Part shown: positions 46,600 through 55,746 of the stretch, piece by piece
How the letters are laid out: every line of letters begins with the position of its first letter
Position numbering within the stretch: the stretch's first letter is position 1
Assembly (NCBI RefSeq): GCF_013093415.1
Contig: NZ_JABFBC010000002.1
Coordinates: 830,531-894,530, forward strand
Length of the DNA: 64,000 nt
Direction of reading: 5' to 3'
From: Halovulum dunhuangense
Lineage (GTDB): Bacteria > Pseudomonadota > Alphaproteobacteria > Rhodobacterales > Rhodobacteraceae
Program-made: the position numbers and the translations under genes
Notes under the pieces: model-generated
What the model was told of the DNA's origin: nothing
The model's database searches: none
Seen by the model: only the letters and a program-made list of their open reading frames with translations

Positions 46600-49161
46600 A
46601 TGATGTTTCGTGCGTTTTTTGAGCGTGGCGGGTCCCATTCTGGTGGCGACGGCGCGGGTGGAACCAAGAACCAGACCGATTCGGATGGACCGTCAGCGGG
46701 ACTTCCGCAGGGCCGGGACAGCGAAGCCGACGCGCAAGCCCAGGCAAGCGACACGGATCGGCACCGCGCAAAGGATATCTTCGACGACCAGACGCTGAGC
46801 CAGCTGTTCGCGCATGCGATGCCGGATGCCACGGCCGATGCCGATGAAGAGCGGCAGGACACGCCCGCGGACCGGATTGCCCGCGCCGCCCGCGAGGCCG
46901 GCGCGCCGCAGGAGGCGGCGGCGTCGCTGCTGCTGATGATCGCGCGCACCCAGAAGGAAGCCGGCCAGACAGACCTGGCCATCAGCAACTACCGGCTGGT
47001 GCTGAAGCTGGTCCCGGACCCCGCCGCCGCCTTCGAACTGGCGGAGCTGCTGCTGCCGCGCGGCGAGACCGAAGAGGCGATAGCCCTTCTGCGCGGCGCC
47101 ATCGCGGACGGCACCACGGAAAACCGCGCCTGGCTGCGGCTGGCCCGCGCCCTTGGCGCCGAGAACCGCGCCGCGGAGGCCTTGGAAATCGCGGCGGACG
47201 GGCACGCCCGGTTTCCCCAGTGGGCAATGATGACGCTGGAATACGCAGCCGCGCTGCACCGCGTGCACCGGACACAGGAGGCGATTGCGGTGCTGGAGGG
47301 GATGTTGGACCATCCCCGCCTGGGCAATGGCGCGCGCATACAGCTGGCAAGGATCTACTTCGATACCCAGCGGCTCGAAAAGGTGCTCGACATCACGGCA
47401 CAGGTATTGGAGCGCGACCCGAAGCACGACGGCGCTGCGGTCCTGAGGTTCAAGGCACTGGAAAAGATGCACGGCCCGCGGACCGCTGTCGAAAGGCTGG
47501 AGGAATTCCTCGAAGGTTCTGCGGACAAGTCTGCCCTGGTGCAGGCCTATGGTCTTGGGTTCAAATGGCTTGGCGAAGATGGGCGAATCCAGGACGCGTA
47601 CAGACTGGCGCAAGGCCTGCTGAACGAGCCGTCGCTCATCGCCGGCAAACCGGGAATGTCCCTGCTGATCGCAAGGGTCGCCCTTGCTGCGGGCGATACT
47701 GAAAGTGCGCGGCGCCTGGCGCTTCAAGCCGTCTATCGCCTGACCCCGGAAAACATGATCGCGGGGCTTCAACGGGTTCTACCGGACCTGTTGATCGACA
47801 ATCCCACCCCGGCAAAGCTCGACAGGATCCTGGCGGCGCTGGACTCTCACCCGGAGGTGGCGAGGGCCGCGCAGAACCGACTCAGCCTCGAGTCCGGCGA
47901 CTTTGACGGGTACCTGAAGACAACACTCGGCGCGGAGAGCCCGGGCCCTAAAAGCGCACAGGAACTCATGTCCGCATTCTTCACCCTGACCAACCAGGGT
48001 GAGTACGAACAGGCAAAAGAGCTTCTGAAAAACTATTCCGGCTATGACAGCTTCACGGACGAACAACTTCAGGGCGTCCTGGAGGGGAGTTCGCTGGTCA
48101 ATGACGACCGGCTGCGAGCAATGCTGGCATCCAGGATTCTTGTGAGAATGGAGCATTCCAACGAAACGGATCTCGTTGAAATACTTCAATTCTATGTCGC
48201 ACTCTCGGAGGGCGGGGTGGACGAGGCGGTGGAGCGGATCCTGCATCTTGCCGACGAGATGAAGCTGACAGAGAAGCTGGTCTTCTTTCTGCTTTCGTAT
48301 TCCGACGCGATCAGGGCGGCCATCACGAATGCCGGAACGGGCCACCGTTTCGATTGTCTTCTGGAAAAAATCGCAACGATATCGGATCGGAGATCGAACC
48401 GGGTCATGCTGGAGATCCAGCGCGACATGGCGCAGAAACTGTCACGCGCGCTGGGGCCGACCCCCGATTGCCTTGTGACCCTGCTCATCCCCGTGCATCG
48501 CGAGCAGGACCTGGAGAATATCAGGCAGAATGTCCTGAGGCAGACCTATTCGAACATGGAGGTCATCGTCCTGCCAAACGGGCCGCTCGCTGACGGTAGA
48601 AAGACCCAGGAGGTGCTTGGCTCGATGAGATCGACACGCATTGTCCCGGTTGCCCACGGGACGATCGGTCATATCCTGAATTCCGGCATGGCACTCGCCA
48701 AGGGCAAGTACATCCTGCGGATGGATTCCGATGACACCTACCTTCGAAACCATGTAGTGAATACAGTTCGGATACTCGAAGGAACAAAGGTTGACCTTGT
48801 TTACAAGAAATCTCACTTTGTGCACTTCGAGAAGATTGGCCGGGTCTATCTTATAAGCTCTGGAAAGTACTTCGACGAGGGGCTGGGTGGCACCGGCGGC
48901 ACCCAAGGCTTTCGCACAGACATCCGGGAACGGTATCAGTACTGCGAGACGGTGGAACGAAGCGAAGACATCATCTTTGCCGAAAAGATAATGCGCGACG
49001 GGGGGACGGTCATAGCCGGCGACCCATTCGACTACATCATGAATCGCAAGGCCGACAAGTCACAGCACACCTGGCACGCATCTGACTTCCACCTTTTCGG
49101 CGAGCCTGTACTGATTGGAACATCGGAAGACATCATGGGTCTTTCCAAAGACGTAATATGA
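46600..49161 (+). CDS. TPR-repeat protein with C-terminal family-2-like glycosyltransferase domain
   Basis: An 853-residue mosaic. Residues 1 to about 70 are low-complexity and acidic/glycine-rich. From about 85 to 480 run TPR-like helical repeats (AISNYRLVLKLVPDPAAAFELAELLLPRGETEEAIALLRGAI; AIAVLEGMLDHPRLGNGARIQLARIYFDTQRLEKVLDI). From about 621 a GT-A glycosyltransferase domain begins: CLVTLLIPVHREQDLENIRQNVLRQTYSNMEVIVLPNG, with the metal motif RMDSDDTYLRNH near 709. ATG 46600 has GGAG upstream; the track upstream to 46273 lacks homology. The gene is AT-richer and uses AGA/AAA/ATA codons rare in its neighbours. It probably glycosylates a surface glycan or protein; target unknown. Confidence 0.8.
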   Translation: MMFRAFFERGGSHSGGDGAGGTKNQTDSDGPSAGLPQGRDSEADAQAQASDTDRHRAKDIFDDQTLSQLFAHAMPDATADADEERQDTPADRIARAAREAGAPQEAAASLLLMIARTQKEAGQTDLAISNYRLVLKLVPDPAAAFELAELLLPRGETEEAIALLRGAIADGTTENRAWLRLARALGAENRAAEALEIAADGHARFPQWAMMTLEYAAALHRVHRTQEAIAVLEGMLDHPRLGNGARIQLARIYFDTQRLEKVLDITAQVLERDPKHDGAAVLRFKALEKMHGPRTAVERLEEFLEGSADKSALVQAYGLGFKWLGEDGRIQDAYRLAQGLLNEPSLIAGKPGMSLLIARVALAAGDTESARRLALQAVYRLTPENMIAGLQRVLPDLLIDNPTPAKLDRILAALDSHPEVARAAQNRLSLESGDFDGYLKTTLGAESPGPKSAQELMSAFFTLTNQGEYEQAKELLKNYSGYDSFTDEQLQGVLEGSSLVNDDRLRAMLASRILVRMEHSNETDLVEILQFYVALSEGGVDEAVERILHLADEMKLTEKLVFFLLSYSDAIRAAITNAGTGHRFDCLLEKIATISDRRSNRVMLEIQRDMAQKLSRALGPTPDCLVTLLIPVHREQDLENIRQNVLRQTYSNMEVIVLPNGPLADGRKTQEVLGSMRSTRIVPVAHGTIGHILNSGMALAKGKYILRMDSDDTYLRNHVVNTVRILEGTKVDLVYKKSHFVHFEKIGRVYLISSGKYFDEGLGGTGGTQGFRTDIRERYQYCETVERSEDIIFAEKIMRDGGTVIAGDPFDYIMNRKADKSQHTWHASDFHLFGEPVLIGTSEDIMGLSKDVI

Positions 49162-49164
49162 AAA

Positions 49165-50838
49165 ATGCACGCTTCTGAATTAGTTCAGTCGCTTTGGATC
49201 GGCTCCAACATCAGCCGCATCGAAAAGATTTCGATGCAGTCGTTTCTTTCGGCTGGCCATGAGTACCACCTCTACACCTATTCGGAAGAGCCAATGGATC
49301 TGCCGGATGGTGTCGTGAGGAAGGACGCCCGCGAGATCGTCCCGGAGCATATGGTCTGGCACCACGGCCATGGTCCGGAAAAGGGAAGCGTTGCGGGATT
49401 TTCGGATTACTTCCGCTTCCAGTTGCTGTTCCAGCGGGGTGGGGTGTGGGCAGATGCGGACCTGATCTGCGTCCGTCCGCTTCCGCTCGACCAGGAGGTT
49501 CTGATCTGCTCGGAGACTGTAAGACCGGGATTGGTCCAGCCGAGCACGCAACTTCTGAAGTTCCCCGCGGGCGACAGGTTCCTGGCGGAATGCATAGCCG
49601 ACATCGAGGCGCGCGACGTAGATGGCATCGCTTTTCTCGAAGTTGGGCCCGCCCTGGTCGATCGAAAGGTCCGTGAACTGGGCTACCAGAAGCACGTTGT
49701 GCCGGCCGACTACTTCTGTCCGGTCCCATGGTGGGAGTTCTACAGACCGTTCATCCCCGGGCATGCCGAAAAGCTAATGGAATTACTGGCGCGCGAGGAC
49801 GTCTACTGTCTTCACCTCTGGCATGAACTTCTTCGGCGGATCGATATTCCGAAGGACGCGGAAATGGCGAAGGGCTCGGTCATCGAGCAAATGGCCGAAC
49901 GGTTCGCGGTTCCATCAAGCCCGGGTCGACACGACCCCAGGGAGGTGCAGGATTTCCTGGTCGGCATTCTTCTCGCAAATGCCGAGGACTGGTGCAGCGA
50001 GATAGAGAAGCCCGAGATCGAGCGGCTGGTTGCAGAAGCCGCCGGGATCAACCCGGCCGATCCGCGCCTGTTCCGGGTCCGGTACGAGAAAGCGGATCTG
50101 CCGGAGGAATTCGCCGCCACCGAACAGGAGCTGGCAAGGGTGCCGGCGGAGGTGGCACGGATATTCATGGTGGCACTGGCCCGCGCCCAGGCGGCGCGGC
50201 GGTTCGGGCGCGACGACCTTCAACCGGTGGTCGAACGAAATCTTTCGGATAGCGCCCTGGAGGCAGGGCCCGATGCGACCGCCGAGGCGGCATGGCATTT
50301 TCTTCGGCGCCAGGACCGCGAGTCAGCCGCCAGCCTGCTGGAAGAGGCGGATGCGCTGGGGTTTTCGTCGGCGTCACTTCATGTCGCCCGGGGGCGGCAC
50401 CTGCAGTTGTCGGGGAAGAATGCTCTCGCGGAAGGATCCTTCCGGGCGGCGCTCGACCTGGACGGGAAAACGTGGAACGCGGCGCTTCTGCTGGCCGAGG
50501 TGCTGCATTCGGAGGGTGAACACGAGGCTGCATTGCCGCACGCGCAATCGGCGGCCGACTTTCAGAAGACGGTTTGGGCGTTCATGGTCCTGGCTCGGGT
50601 CCAGATGGCGCTGCGAAACAGCGAAGCCGCGGAACTGGCGCTCAGGTCGGCTCTCGAACTGAGCGGGGGGGCGAACTGGAACGCGACCCGCCTTCTGCAC
50701 GAGGTGCTTTCGCAAACCGGCCGGCCTGCGGAAGCGAGCGAACTCGTGTCATCCTACCTTGCCAATAACCCGGAGGATGCCCGGGCGCTGAATTGGGCCG
50801 CCAGGAACGGTCACACACGACATCGCGCGGCCGGATGA
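49165..50838 (+). CDS. GT32-like glycosyltransferase with C-terminal TPR repeats
   Basis: A 557-residue protein whose start follows the previous stop by three bases. The N-terminal domain resembles the DXD sugar-binding (Gly_transf_sug/GT32) family: ELVQSLWIGSNISRIEKISMQSFLSAGHEYHLYTYSEE and then GFSDYFRFQLLFQRGGVWADADLICVRPL, with the DXD motif D97-A-D99. From about residue 340 it has TPR-like repeats (ASLHVARGRHLQLSGKNALAEGSFRAALDLDGKTWNAALLLAEVLHSEGEHEAALPHAQSAADF). The domain order is the mirror image of the gene before it. The first half is AT-richer than the TPR half. Acceptor and donor are unknown. Confidence 0.8.
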   Translation: MHASELVQSLWIGSNISRIEKISMQSFLSAGHEYHLYTYSEEPMDLPDGVVRKDAREIVPEHMVWHHGHGPEKGSVAGFSDYFRFQLLFQRGGVWADADLICVRPLPLDQEVLICSETVRPGLVQPSTQLLKFPAGDRFLAECIADIEARDVDGIAFLEVGPALVDRKVRELGYQKHVVPADYFCPVPWWEFYRPFIPGHAEKLMELLAREDVYCLHLWHELLRRIDIPKDAEMAKGSVIEQMAERFAVPSSPGRHDPREVQDFLVGILLANAEDWCSEIEKPEIERLVAEAAGINPADPRLFRVRYEKADLPEEFAATEQELARVPAEVARIFMVALARAQAARRFGRDDLQPVVERNLSDSALEAGPDATAEAAWHFLRRQDRESAASLLEEADALGFSSASLHVARGRHLQLSGKNALAEGSFRAALDLDGKTWNAALLLAEVLHSEGEHEAALPHAQSAADFQKTVWAFMVLARVQMALRNSEAAELALRSALELSGGANWNATRLLHEVLSQTGRPAEASELVSSYLANNPEDARALNWAARNGHTRHRAAG

Positions 50839-50843
50839 TGGCG

Positions 50844-50863
50844 GCTGCCGCTGGATCGGCAGC
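50844..50863 (+). terminator. Weak stem-loop after the glycosyltransferase pair
   Basis: GCTGCCG and CGGCAGC form a seven-base stem with a six-base loop shortly after the second glycosyltransferase stop. There is no T-tract, so termination is uncertain. TTGACA at 50870-50875 just beyond it may start the next gene's promoter. Confidence 0.35.
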
Positions 50864-50936
50864 TGTCCGTTGACATCGGCCGTCCGCGAGTGCTGGCATG
50901 ACCGCCATCGGTCGGCACTAGCAGGAAGGTGGCCCC

Positions 50937-52529
50937 ATGACCAACCCCATCCTCACCTTTCACGGAGCCGCGGGGTGCGTGACGGGATCCTGTTTCCGGC
51001 TGGAGACGGCCCATGGCGCCGTGCTGATCGATTGCGGGCTGTTCCAGGGATCCAAGACCGAGAAGGAGCTGAACTACCGGCCCTTTCCGTTCCGGGCCGA
51101 GCGGATCGCCGCGGTGATCCTGAGCCATGCGCATATCGACCATTCGGGGCTGTTGCCGAAGCTGGTGCGCGACGGGTTTCGCGGAACGATCCACGCGACG
51201 GAGCCGACGGTGGACCTGTGCAGCGTGATGCTGCCCGACAGCGCACATATCCAGGAATACGAGGTGGAACAGCTGAACCGCCGCAACCGCGCGCGTGACC
51301 GCGATGCGGTAGAGCCGATCTACACGGGCGAGGATGCGGCGGAATGCCTGGGCCTGTTCCGGGCGCAGCCCTACGACGCGTGGTTTTCCGTCGGGCCGGG
51401 GGTGCGGGCGCGGTACTGGAATGCGGGGCATCTGCTGGGGTCCGCCTCGGTCGAGGTGGAACTGGCGGATCCGGCACTGCGGCTGCTGTTCTCGGCCGAT
51501 ATCGGGCCGGACTACAAGCTGATGCATCCCGACCCCGAGGGACCATCGGGGATCGATTACCTGGTCTGCGAAAGCACCTATGGCGACACCGACCGAGAGG
51601 ATGCGACGGCCGCGCGGCGGCGGGCGCTTCTGCGCGACGAGGTGAAGGCGGCGTTCAACCCGAACGGCGCGCTGCTGATCCCGTCCTTCGCGGTGGAGCG
51701 CGCGCAGGAGCTGATCGCGGACCTGAGCCAGCTGATGGCCGAGGGGGAGTTGCCGCAGATCCCGATCCATGTGGATTCGCCGCTGGCGACCAAGGCCACG
51801 CGGATCTTTGCCCGCCACAGCCGGTCGCTGGAAGGGGGTGGCGCGCTGATGGAGGGGCTGTCGTCGCGGAACCTGCATTTCACCGAGACGGTGGAGCAGA
51901 GCAAGGCGCTCGATTCCGTGAAGGGGTTTCACATCGTCATCGCCGCCAGCGGCATGTGCGAGGCGGGGCGGATCCGGCACCGGCTGAAGAACTGGCTCTG
52001 GCGCGACGAGGCGACGGTGCTGCTGGTGGGATACCAGGCGACGGGCACGCTGGGCCGCATCCTGCAGGAGGGGGCGCGCTCGGTGCGGATCCAGGGCGAC
52101 GAATACAAGGTGCGGGCGCGGATCCGGTCCATCGACCTGTATTCGGGCCATGCCGACGGGCCGGAGCTGGCGGCCTGGGTGAAGGCGCGGCTGCCGCTGG
52201 CGCAGCAGGCTTTCCTGGTGCATGGCGAGCCGGAGGCGATCGCGGGGCTGGCCGCGCGGCTGAACGGCATCCTCGCCCCCGAGGATGTGCTGGTGCCCGC
52301 GCTGGACGAGAGTTTCGAGCTGACGCCCAACGGCGCCGTGCGGCTGGCGGGGGCTGCGCCGCGGCTGCCGCGCGAGGGGATGGCGCGGCTCGACTGGCAC
52401 AACGACCTGTCGAAGCTGATCCTCGACATCAACGACACGCTCAGGGCCGAGGCCGACGACAAGGCGCGCGCGGTGACGATCCGGCGGCTGCGCCGCGCGC
52501 TGGAGGGGGAGGACGACCGCCGCCACTGA
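50937..52529 (+). CDS. MBL-fold beta-CASP nuclease (CPSF73/YsH1-like)
   Basis: A 530-residue metallo-beta-lactamase-fold protein. The metal motif HAHIDHSG is at residues 64-71, another metal histidine is in WNAGHLLGSASVEVEL, and FSADIGPDYKLMHPDP provides the bridging Asp. A beta-CASP domain inserts after residue about 205 (VCESTYGDTDRED, IPSFAVERAQELI, SPLATKATRIF). The RMM domain has IVIAASGMCEAGRIRHRL and SGHADGPELAAWV. Such enzymes are Zn-dependent RNases. GGAAGGTGG precedes the ATG. The RNA target is unknown. Confidence 0.9.
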   Translation: MTNPILTFHGAAGCVTGSCFRLETAHGAVLIDCGLFQGSKTEKELNYRPFPFRAERIAAVILSHAHIDHSGLLPKLVRDGFRGTIHATEPTVDLCSVMLPDSAHIQEYEVEQLNRRNRARDRDAVEPIYTGEDAAECLGLFRAQPYDAWFSVGPGVRARYWNAGHLLGSASVEVELADPALRLLFSADIGPDYKLMHPDPEGPSGIDYLVCESTYGDTDREDATAARRRALLRDEVKAAFNPNGALLIPSFAVERAQELIADLSQLMAEGELPQIPIHVDSPLATKATRIFARHSRSLEGGGALMEGLSSRNLHFTETVEQSKALDSVKGFHIVIAASGMCEAGRIRHRLKNWLWRDEATVLLVGYQATGTLGRILQEGARSVRIQGDEYKVRARIRSIDLYSGHADGPELAAWVKARLPLAQQAFLVHGEPEAIAGLAARLNGILAPEDVLVPALDESFELTPNGAVRLAGAAPRLPREGMARLDWHNDLSKLILDINDTLRAEADDKARAVTIRRLRRALEGEDDRRH

Positions 52530-52534
52530 AGCGG

Positions 52535-53260
52535 TTAACGGACCTCGGGGAACAGCGGGTCGAGGCCGGTCTCGCGGATGATCGGCCCCGCCTCCTCGGA
52601 GGCGAGAAAGCGCAGGAGGTGCCTGGCGCGGTCGAGCTTGTCGGTCCCGGCGCCGATCCCGGCGCAGAAGTGGAAGGGGCGGCGGAACTCGGGGGGCAGC
52701 CGGCCGATCAGCTTGACGCCCGGAATGGGAAGGATCTCGCTGATCTGCTGGAAGCCCAGATCCGCCTCGCCTCGGGCGACGATGGTGCCCACCCTTTCGC
52801 TGAAGACGGTGAAGGCGGTCTTCTTCATCTGCTCGGCGATGCCGAGGGCGGGGAACACTTCGGTCGAGAGGTAGATGCCGCTGGCGCTGGCGGCGTGGCC
52901 CACTGATTTCGCCGCGAGAAGGGTCTCGCGGAAGGCTTCGGTGGTGGAGATGTCGGGCGCGGGGTCGCCCTCGCGGACGCAGGCGCCGATATGGGATTCG
53001 ACCAGGTCGATCCGGCTGTCGGGGCGGATATGGCCCTGTTCCGAGAACTGGGCGACGGCGGCCTCGGCCAGCAGGTAGACATCGAAGCGTTCGCCCTTGG
53101 ACAGGCGCGTGGGGATCGAGTCGTGCGCGGCCCCGAGCGAGGAGCCGAAGGAGACGTCCACCTCTGTGCCGTCGGGTGCCTTGTAGTGCGGCAGCAGCTT
53201 CACGAGCGCGGCGGCGAAGGCGCCCGAGGTTATGACCTTCAGCGGTTCGGTTGTCGTCAT
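52535..53260 (-). CDS. ModA-like substrate-binding protein without signal peptide
   Basis: A 241-residue protein of the molybdate-binding ModA/extracellular solute-binding fold: LKVITSGAFAAALVKLLPHY at the N-terminus, then RFDVYLLAEAAVAQFSEQGHI, ASASGIYLSTEVFPALGI and GEADLGFQQISEILPIPGVKLIGRLP. There is no signal peptide or lipobox; the sequence starts directly with the first beta-strand, so it should be cytosolic. No ModB/ModC permease or ATPase is nearby. It lies 31 bases after a LysR gene on the same strand. It may act as a ligand sensor or scavenger rather than a transporter part. Confidence 0.8.
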   Translation of the reverse strand: MTTTEPLKVITSGAFAAALVKLLPHYKAPDGTEVDVSFGSSLGAAHDSIPTRLSKGERFDVYLLAEAAVAQFSEQGHIRPDSRIDLVESHIGACVREGDPAPDISTTEAFRETLLAAKSVGHAASASGIYLSTEVFPALGIAEQMKKTAFTVFSERVGTIVARGEADLGFQQISEILPIPGVKLIGRLPPEFRRPFHFCAGIGAGTDKLDRARHLLRFLASEEAGPIIRETGLDPLFPEVR

Positions 53261-53291
53261 GCCTGCGATGTCCTTGTCAGTTGCGCGGTGA

Positions 53292-54173
53292 TCATGCGGG
53301 GCCGGCCGCGACGGTCGCGAGGATGAATTCGCGCAGGCGGCGGGCCGCGGGCGGCAGATAGGCGTCGCGCCGCGACATGAGCCCGAATTGCCGCGGCATG
53401 GTGGTTTCGGGGTGGGCCAGCTCGACCAGGGTGTTCAGGTTGCGCCGGCTGGTGAAGGTCAGCAGCTGCATTTCCTCGGCGACACGGGTCAGGACCCCGA
53501 TGGTGCCGGTCTCGACCATGACGCGCGGCGGGGCCAGGTTTCGCGAGGTGAAGACGGCGTCGAGCCAGGCGCGCATGGCGCTGGATTGCGACTGGAGCAT
53601 CCAGCCATGTTCCGTCAGCTCGGCCAGCTCGAACCCGCGCCCGGCCAGCGGATGGTCGACCCCGGCCGCGACCACGACGGTTTCGTCGAGCACCACCCGC
53701 ACGTCGAGATCCGACAGATCGCCGCCATCCATCGGGCACAGGATCAGGTCGAGCGTGCCATGCCGCAGCCGTTCCTGAAGAAAATCGGAATTGCCGATCT
53801 CAAGTTCCAGCCGGATGCCGGGAACGGCCGCGCGCAGCTGGCGGCAGGCTGCGGGCAGGATGTGGCTGGCGGGCGTCATGCCGGTGCCGATCCTGACCAG
53901 CCCGGTGCGGCCGCCGGCCAGGTCGGCCATCTCGCGCCCGATGTCGTCCACCGAGAGGCGCAATCGTTCGGCCCGTTCCAGAAGGGCGATCCCCAGCGCG
54001 GTCAGCGCCTTGCCGCGGCCATCCCTTTCGAAGAGGGTGCCGCCGATATCGGCCTCGAGCCGGCGCACGGACTTGGTCAGCGCCTGCTTGGTGCGGCCGA
54101 GAATCTCGGCCGCCTCGTCATAGGTGGCCGTCCTCGCGATCGTCTCGAAATAGCTCAGGTCGCGCAGATCCAT
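53292..54173 (-). CDS. LysR-family transcriptional regulator
   Basis: A 293-residue regulator. The HTH is LRDLSYFETIARTATYDEAAEILGRTKQALTKSVRRLEADIGGTLFERDGRGKALT (3-58). The effector domain starts near 90 (LVRIGTGMTPASHILPAACRQL). It is cotranscribed with the ModA-like gene and divergent from a TSUP exporter gene 230 bases away, so it may regulate both. Confidence 0.9.
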   Translation of the reverse strand: MDLRDLSYFETIARTATYDEAAEILGRTKQALTKSVRRLEADIGGTLFERDGRGKALTALGIALLERAERLRLSVDDIGREMADLAGGRTGLVRIGTGMTPASHILPAACRQLRAAVPGIRLELEIGNSDFLQERLRHGTLDLILCPMDGGDLSDLDVRVVLDETVVVAAGVDHPLAGRGFELAELTEHGWMLQSQSSAMRAWLDAVFTSRNLAPPRVMVETGTIGVLTRVAEEMQLLTFTSRRNLNTLVELAHPETTMPRQFGLMSRRDAYLPPAARRLREFILATVAAGPA

Positions 54174-54402
54174 CAGGCCGCCCCGCTTCAGGCCCCGGCG
54201 AAAGGGCCGCGACGCCAGACACTAGGCCGCCCGTGCGACCGCGACAAGAGTATCGCGTTTTCAGCGGCATAGGGACCGGCCATGGCGGCGGGAGATTGCG
54301 GTTGCATGTTTCGCGCCGAAGACCGATCACGGCGTGGGCGGGCCGGCGGGCGGGACGCAGGCGGATGACACGAAACTTCATCGATGGACGGGGCGCCGAA
54401 CG
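54174..54402. promoter_or_regulatory. Divergent region between LysR gene and TSUP gene
   Basis: A 229-base non-coding region. It contains an AT-richer portion (54245-54305) suitable for promoters, but no clear -35/-10 pair or palindrome was recognised. I see no gene in it. Confidence 0.35.
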
Positions 54403-55152
54403 GTGAGCGAGCAGGTCTACTTCTGGGTTGCGGCGGTGCTGGGCGCCTTCTTCGTGGGCGCGGGCAAGGGCGGCGTGCCGGTGGTCGCCTTCCTGAGCGT
54501 GGCGATGATGTCGCTGATCATGCCGCCGCTCGAGGCGGCGGCGCTGCTGCTGCCGATCTACATCCTGAGCGATGCCTATGGCGTGTGGCTCTACCGGCGG
54601 GAATATTCCAGGCGGAACATGGCCATCCTGATCCCCGCGGCGGCGCTGGGCATCCTGCTGGGCTGGGTCGTCGCGGACATGACGGACGAGAACATGGTGC
54701 GCATCGCGGTCGGCGCGATCGGGCTTTACTACCTGGCGACGCGGCTGCGCAGCATGATCGCGGGCCCGCCCGCCCCGCGCGCGGCGACCGTGCCGCGCGG
54801 CGTGATCTGGGGCGGCGTCTGCGGTTTCACCAGTTTCGTGGCCCATGCGGGCGGGCCGCCTTTCCAGGCCTATGTGCTGCCGCAGAACCTGCCGAAGATG
54901 GTCTTTGCCGGCACCTCGACCATCGTGTTCGCGGCGATCAACCTGATGAAGCTGCCGCCCTATGTGGCTTTGGGTCTGCTGGACCTGAGCGATCTGCGGG
55001 TGGGGGCGGTGCTGGCGCCGATGGCGCTGTTCGGGGCCTGGGCCGGGTACCGGCTGACGCGGCTCTTGCCCGAAAGGCTGTTCTTCGCGCTGGTGGAACT
55101 GGCGCTGCTGGCGATTTCGTTGCAGCTGGTCTACGCGGGGCTGACCGGTTGA
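54403..55152 (+). CDS. TSUP-family anion exporter (TauE/SafE type), second copy
   Basis: A 249-residue membrane protein with eight hydrophobic segments. The glycine motif FFVGAGKGGVPVVAFLSVAMMSLIMPPLEAAALLLPIY (about 14-51) and the second-half repeat GGVCGFTSFVAHAGGPPFQAYVLPQ are typical of TSUP. The GTG start at 54403 was chosen; the frame extends upstream without homology and no ATG fits. It is only distantly similar to the first TSUP gene. A role in exporting an oxyanion or organic acid sensed by the divergent LysR is plausible. Confidence 0.83.
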   Translation: MSEQVYFWVAAVLGAFFVGAGKGGVPVVAFLSVAMMSLIMPPLEAAALLLPIYILSDAYGVWLYRREYSRRNMAILIPAAALGILLGWVVADMTDENMVRIAVGAIGLYYLATRLRSMIAGPPAPRAATVPRGVIWGGVCGFTSFVAHAGGPPFQAYVLPQNLPKMVFAGTSTIVFAAINLMKLPPYVALGLLDLSDLRVGAVLAPMALFGAWAGYRLTRLLPERLFFALVELALLAISLQLVYAGLTG

Positions 55153-55160
55153 GCGCAAGT

Positions 55161-55604
55161 TCAGCGGCGGGCGGTGTCGAGCCAGATCGTCACGGGCCCG
55201 TCATTGACGAGCGCGACCTTCATGTCGGCGCCGAAGCGTCCCGCCTGCACGGGGATGCCGTGGCCCGCCAGATCCGCCATGAACCGCTCATAGAGGCGGC
55301 GGCCCTCGTCGGGGGCGGCGGCGGTGGAAAAGCCGGGGCGGTTGCCCTTCGTCTCGGCGGCGAGGGTGAACTGGCTGACCACGAGCGCCGCGCCGCCCGT
55401 GTCGAGAAGCGAGCGGTTCATCCGGCCCTGATCGTCGCGGAAGATGCGCAGCTGCGCCACCTTGCGGGCAAGCCAGGCCGATTCCGCATCGGTGTCGCCT
55501 GCCATGGCGCAGACCAGCACCAGAAGCCCGGGGCCGATGGCGCCGGTGATCTCGCCCTCGACGGTGACGCTTGCCTCGGATACCCGCTGGATCAGTGCGC
55601 GCAT
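55161..55604 (-). CDS. dtd: D-aminoacyl-tRNA deacylase
   Basis: A 147-residue Dtd, close to the family norm of 145. It begins [18 protein letters not shown]. The cross-subunit GP motif is in [12 protein letters not shown] at the C-terminus, and the SQFTL motif is in [25 protein letters not shown]. It removes D-amino acids mischarged onto tRNA in the cytosol. ATG 55604 was chosen over a 14-codon extension. It is convergent with the TSUP gene, eight bases apart. Confidence 0.95.
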   Translation of the reverse strand: MRALIQRVSEASVTVEGEITGAIGPGLLVLVCAMAGDTDAESAWLARKVAQLRIFRDDQGRMNRSLLDTGGAALVVSQFTLAAETKGNRPGFSTAAAPDEGRRLYERFMADLAGHGIPVQAGRFGADMKVALVNDGPVTIWLDTARR

Positions 55605-55746
55605 GCTCTCTTTCCTTCTTGCCGACGCGGGCCACCATGACGGCAAGCGGCACCGGGGCTCAAGGGGGCGATCGGCCGGGCCGCTGGTGCTTGCTTGAAG
55701 AAACCGGGCGGCAGGACGATATTGTGCCCGTATTCAGGAGGCATTG

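Noticed and set aside
52535..53260. Calling this gene modA of a molybdate importer
   Set aside because: It lacks a signal peptide and any modB/modC neighbours.
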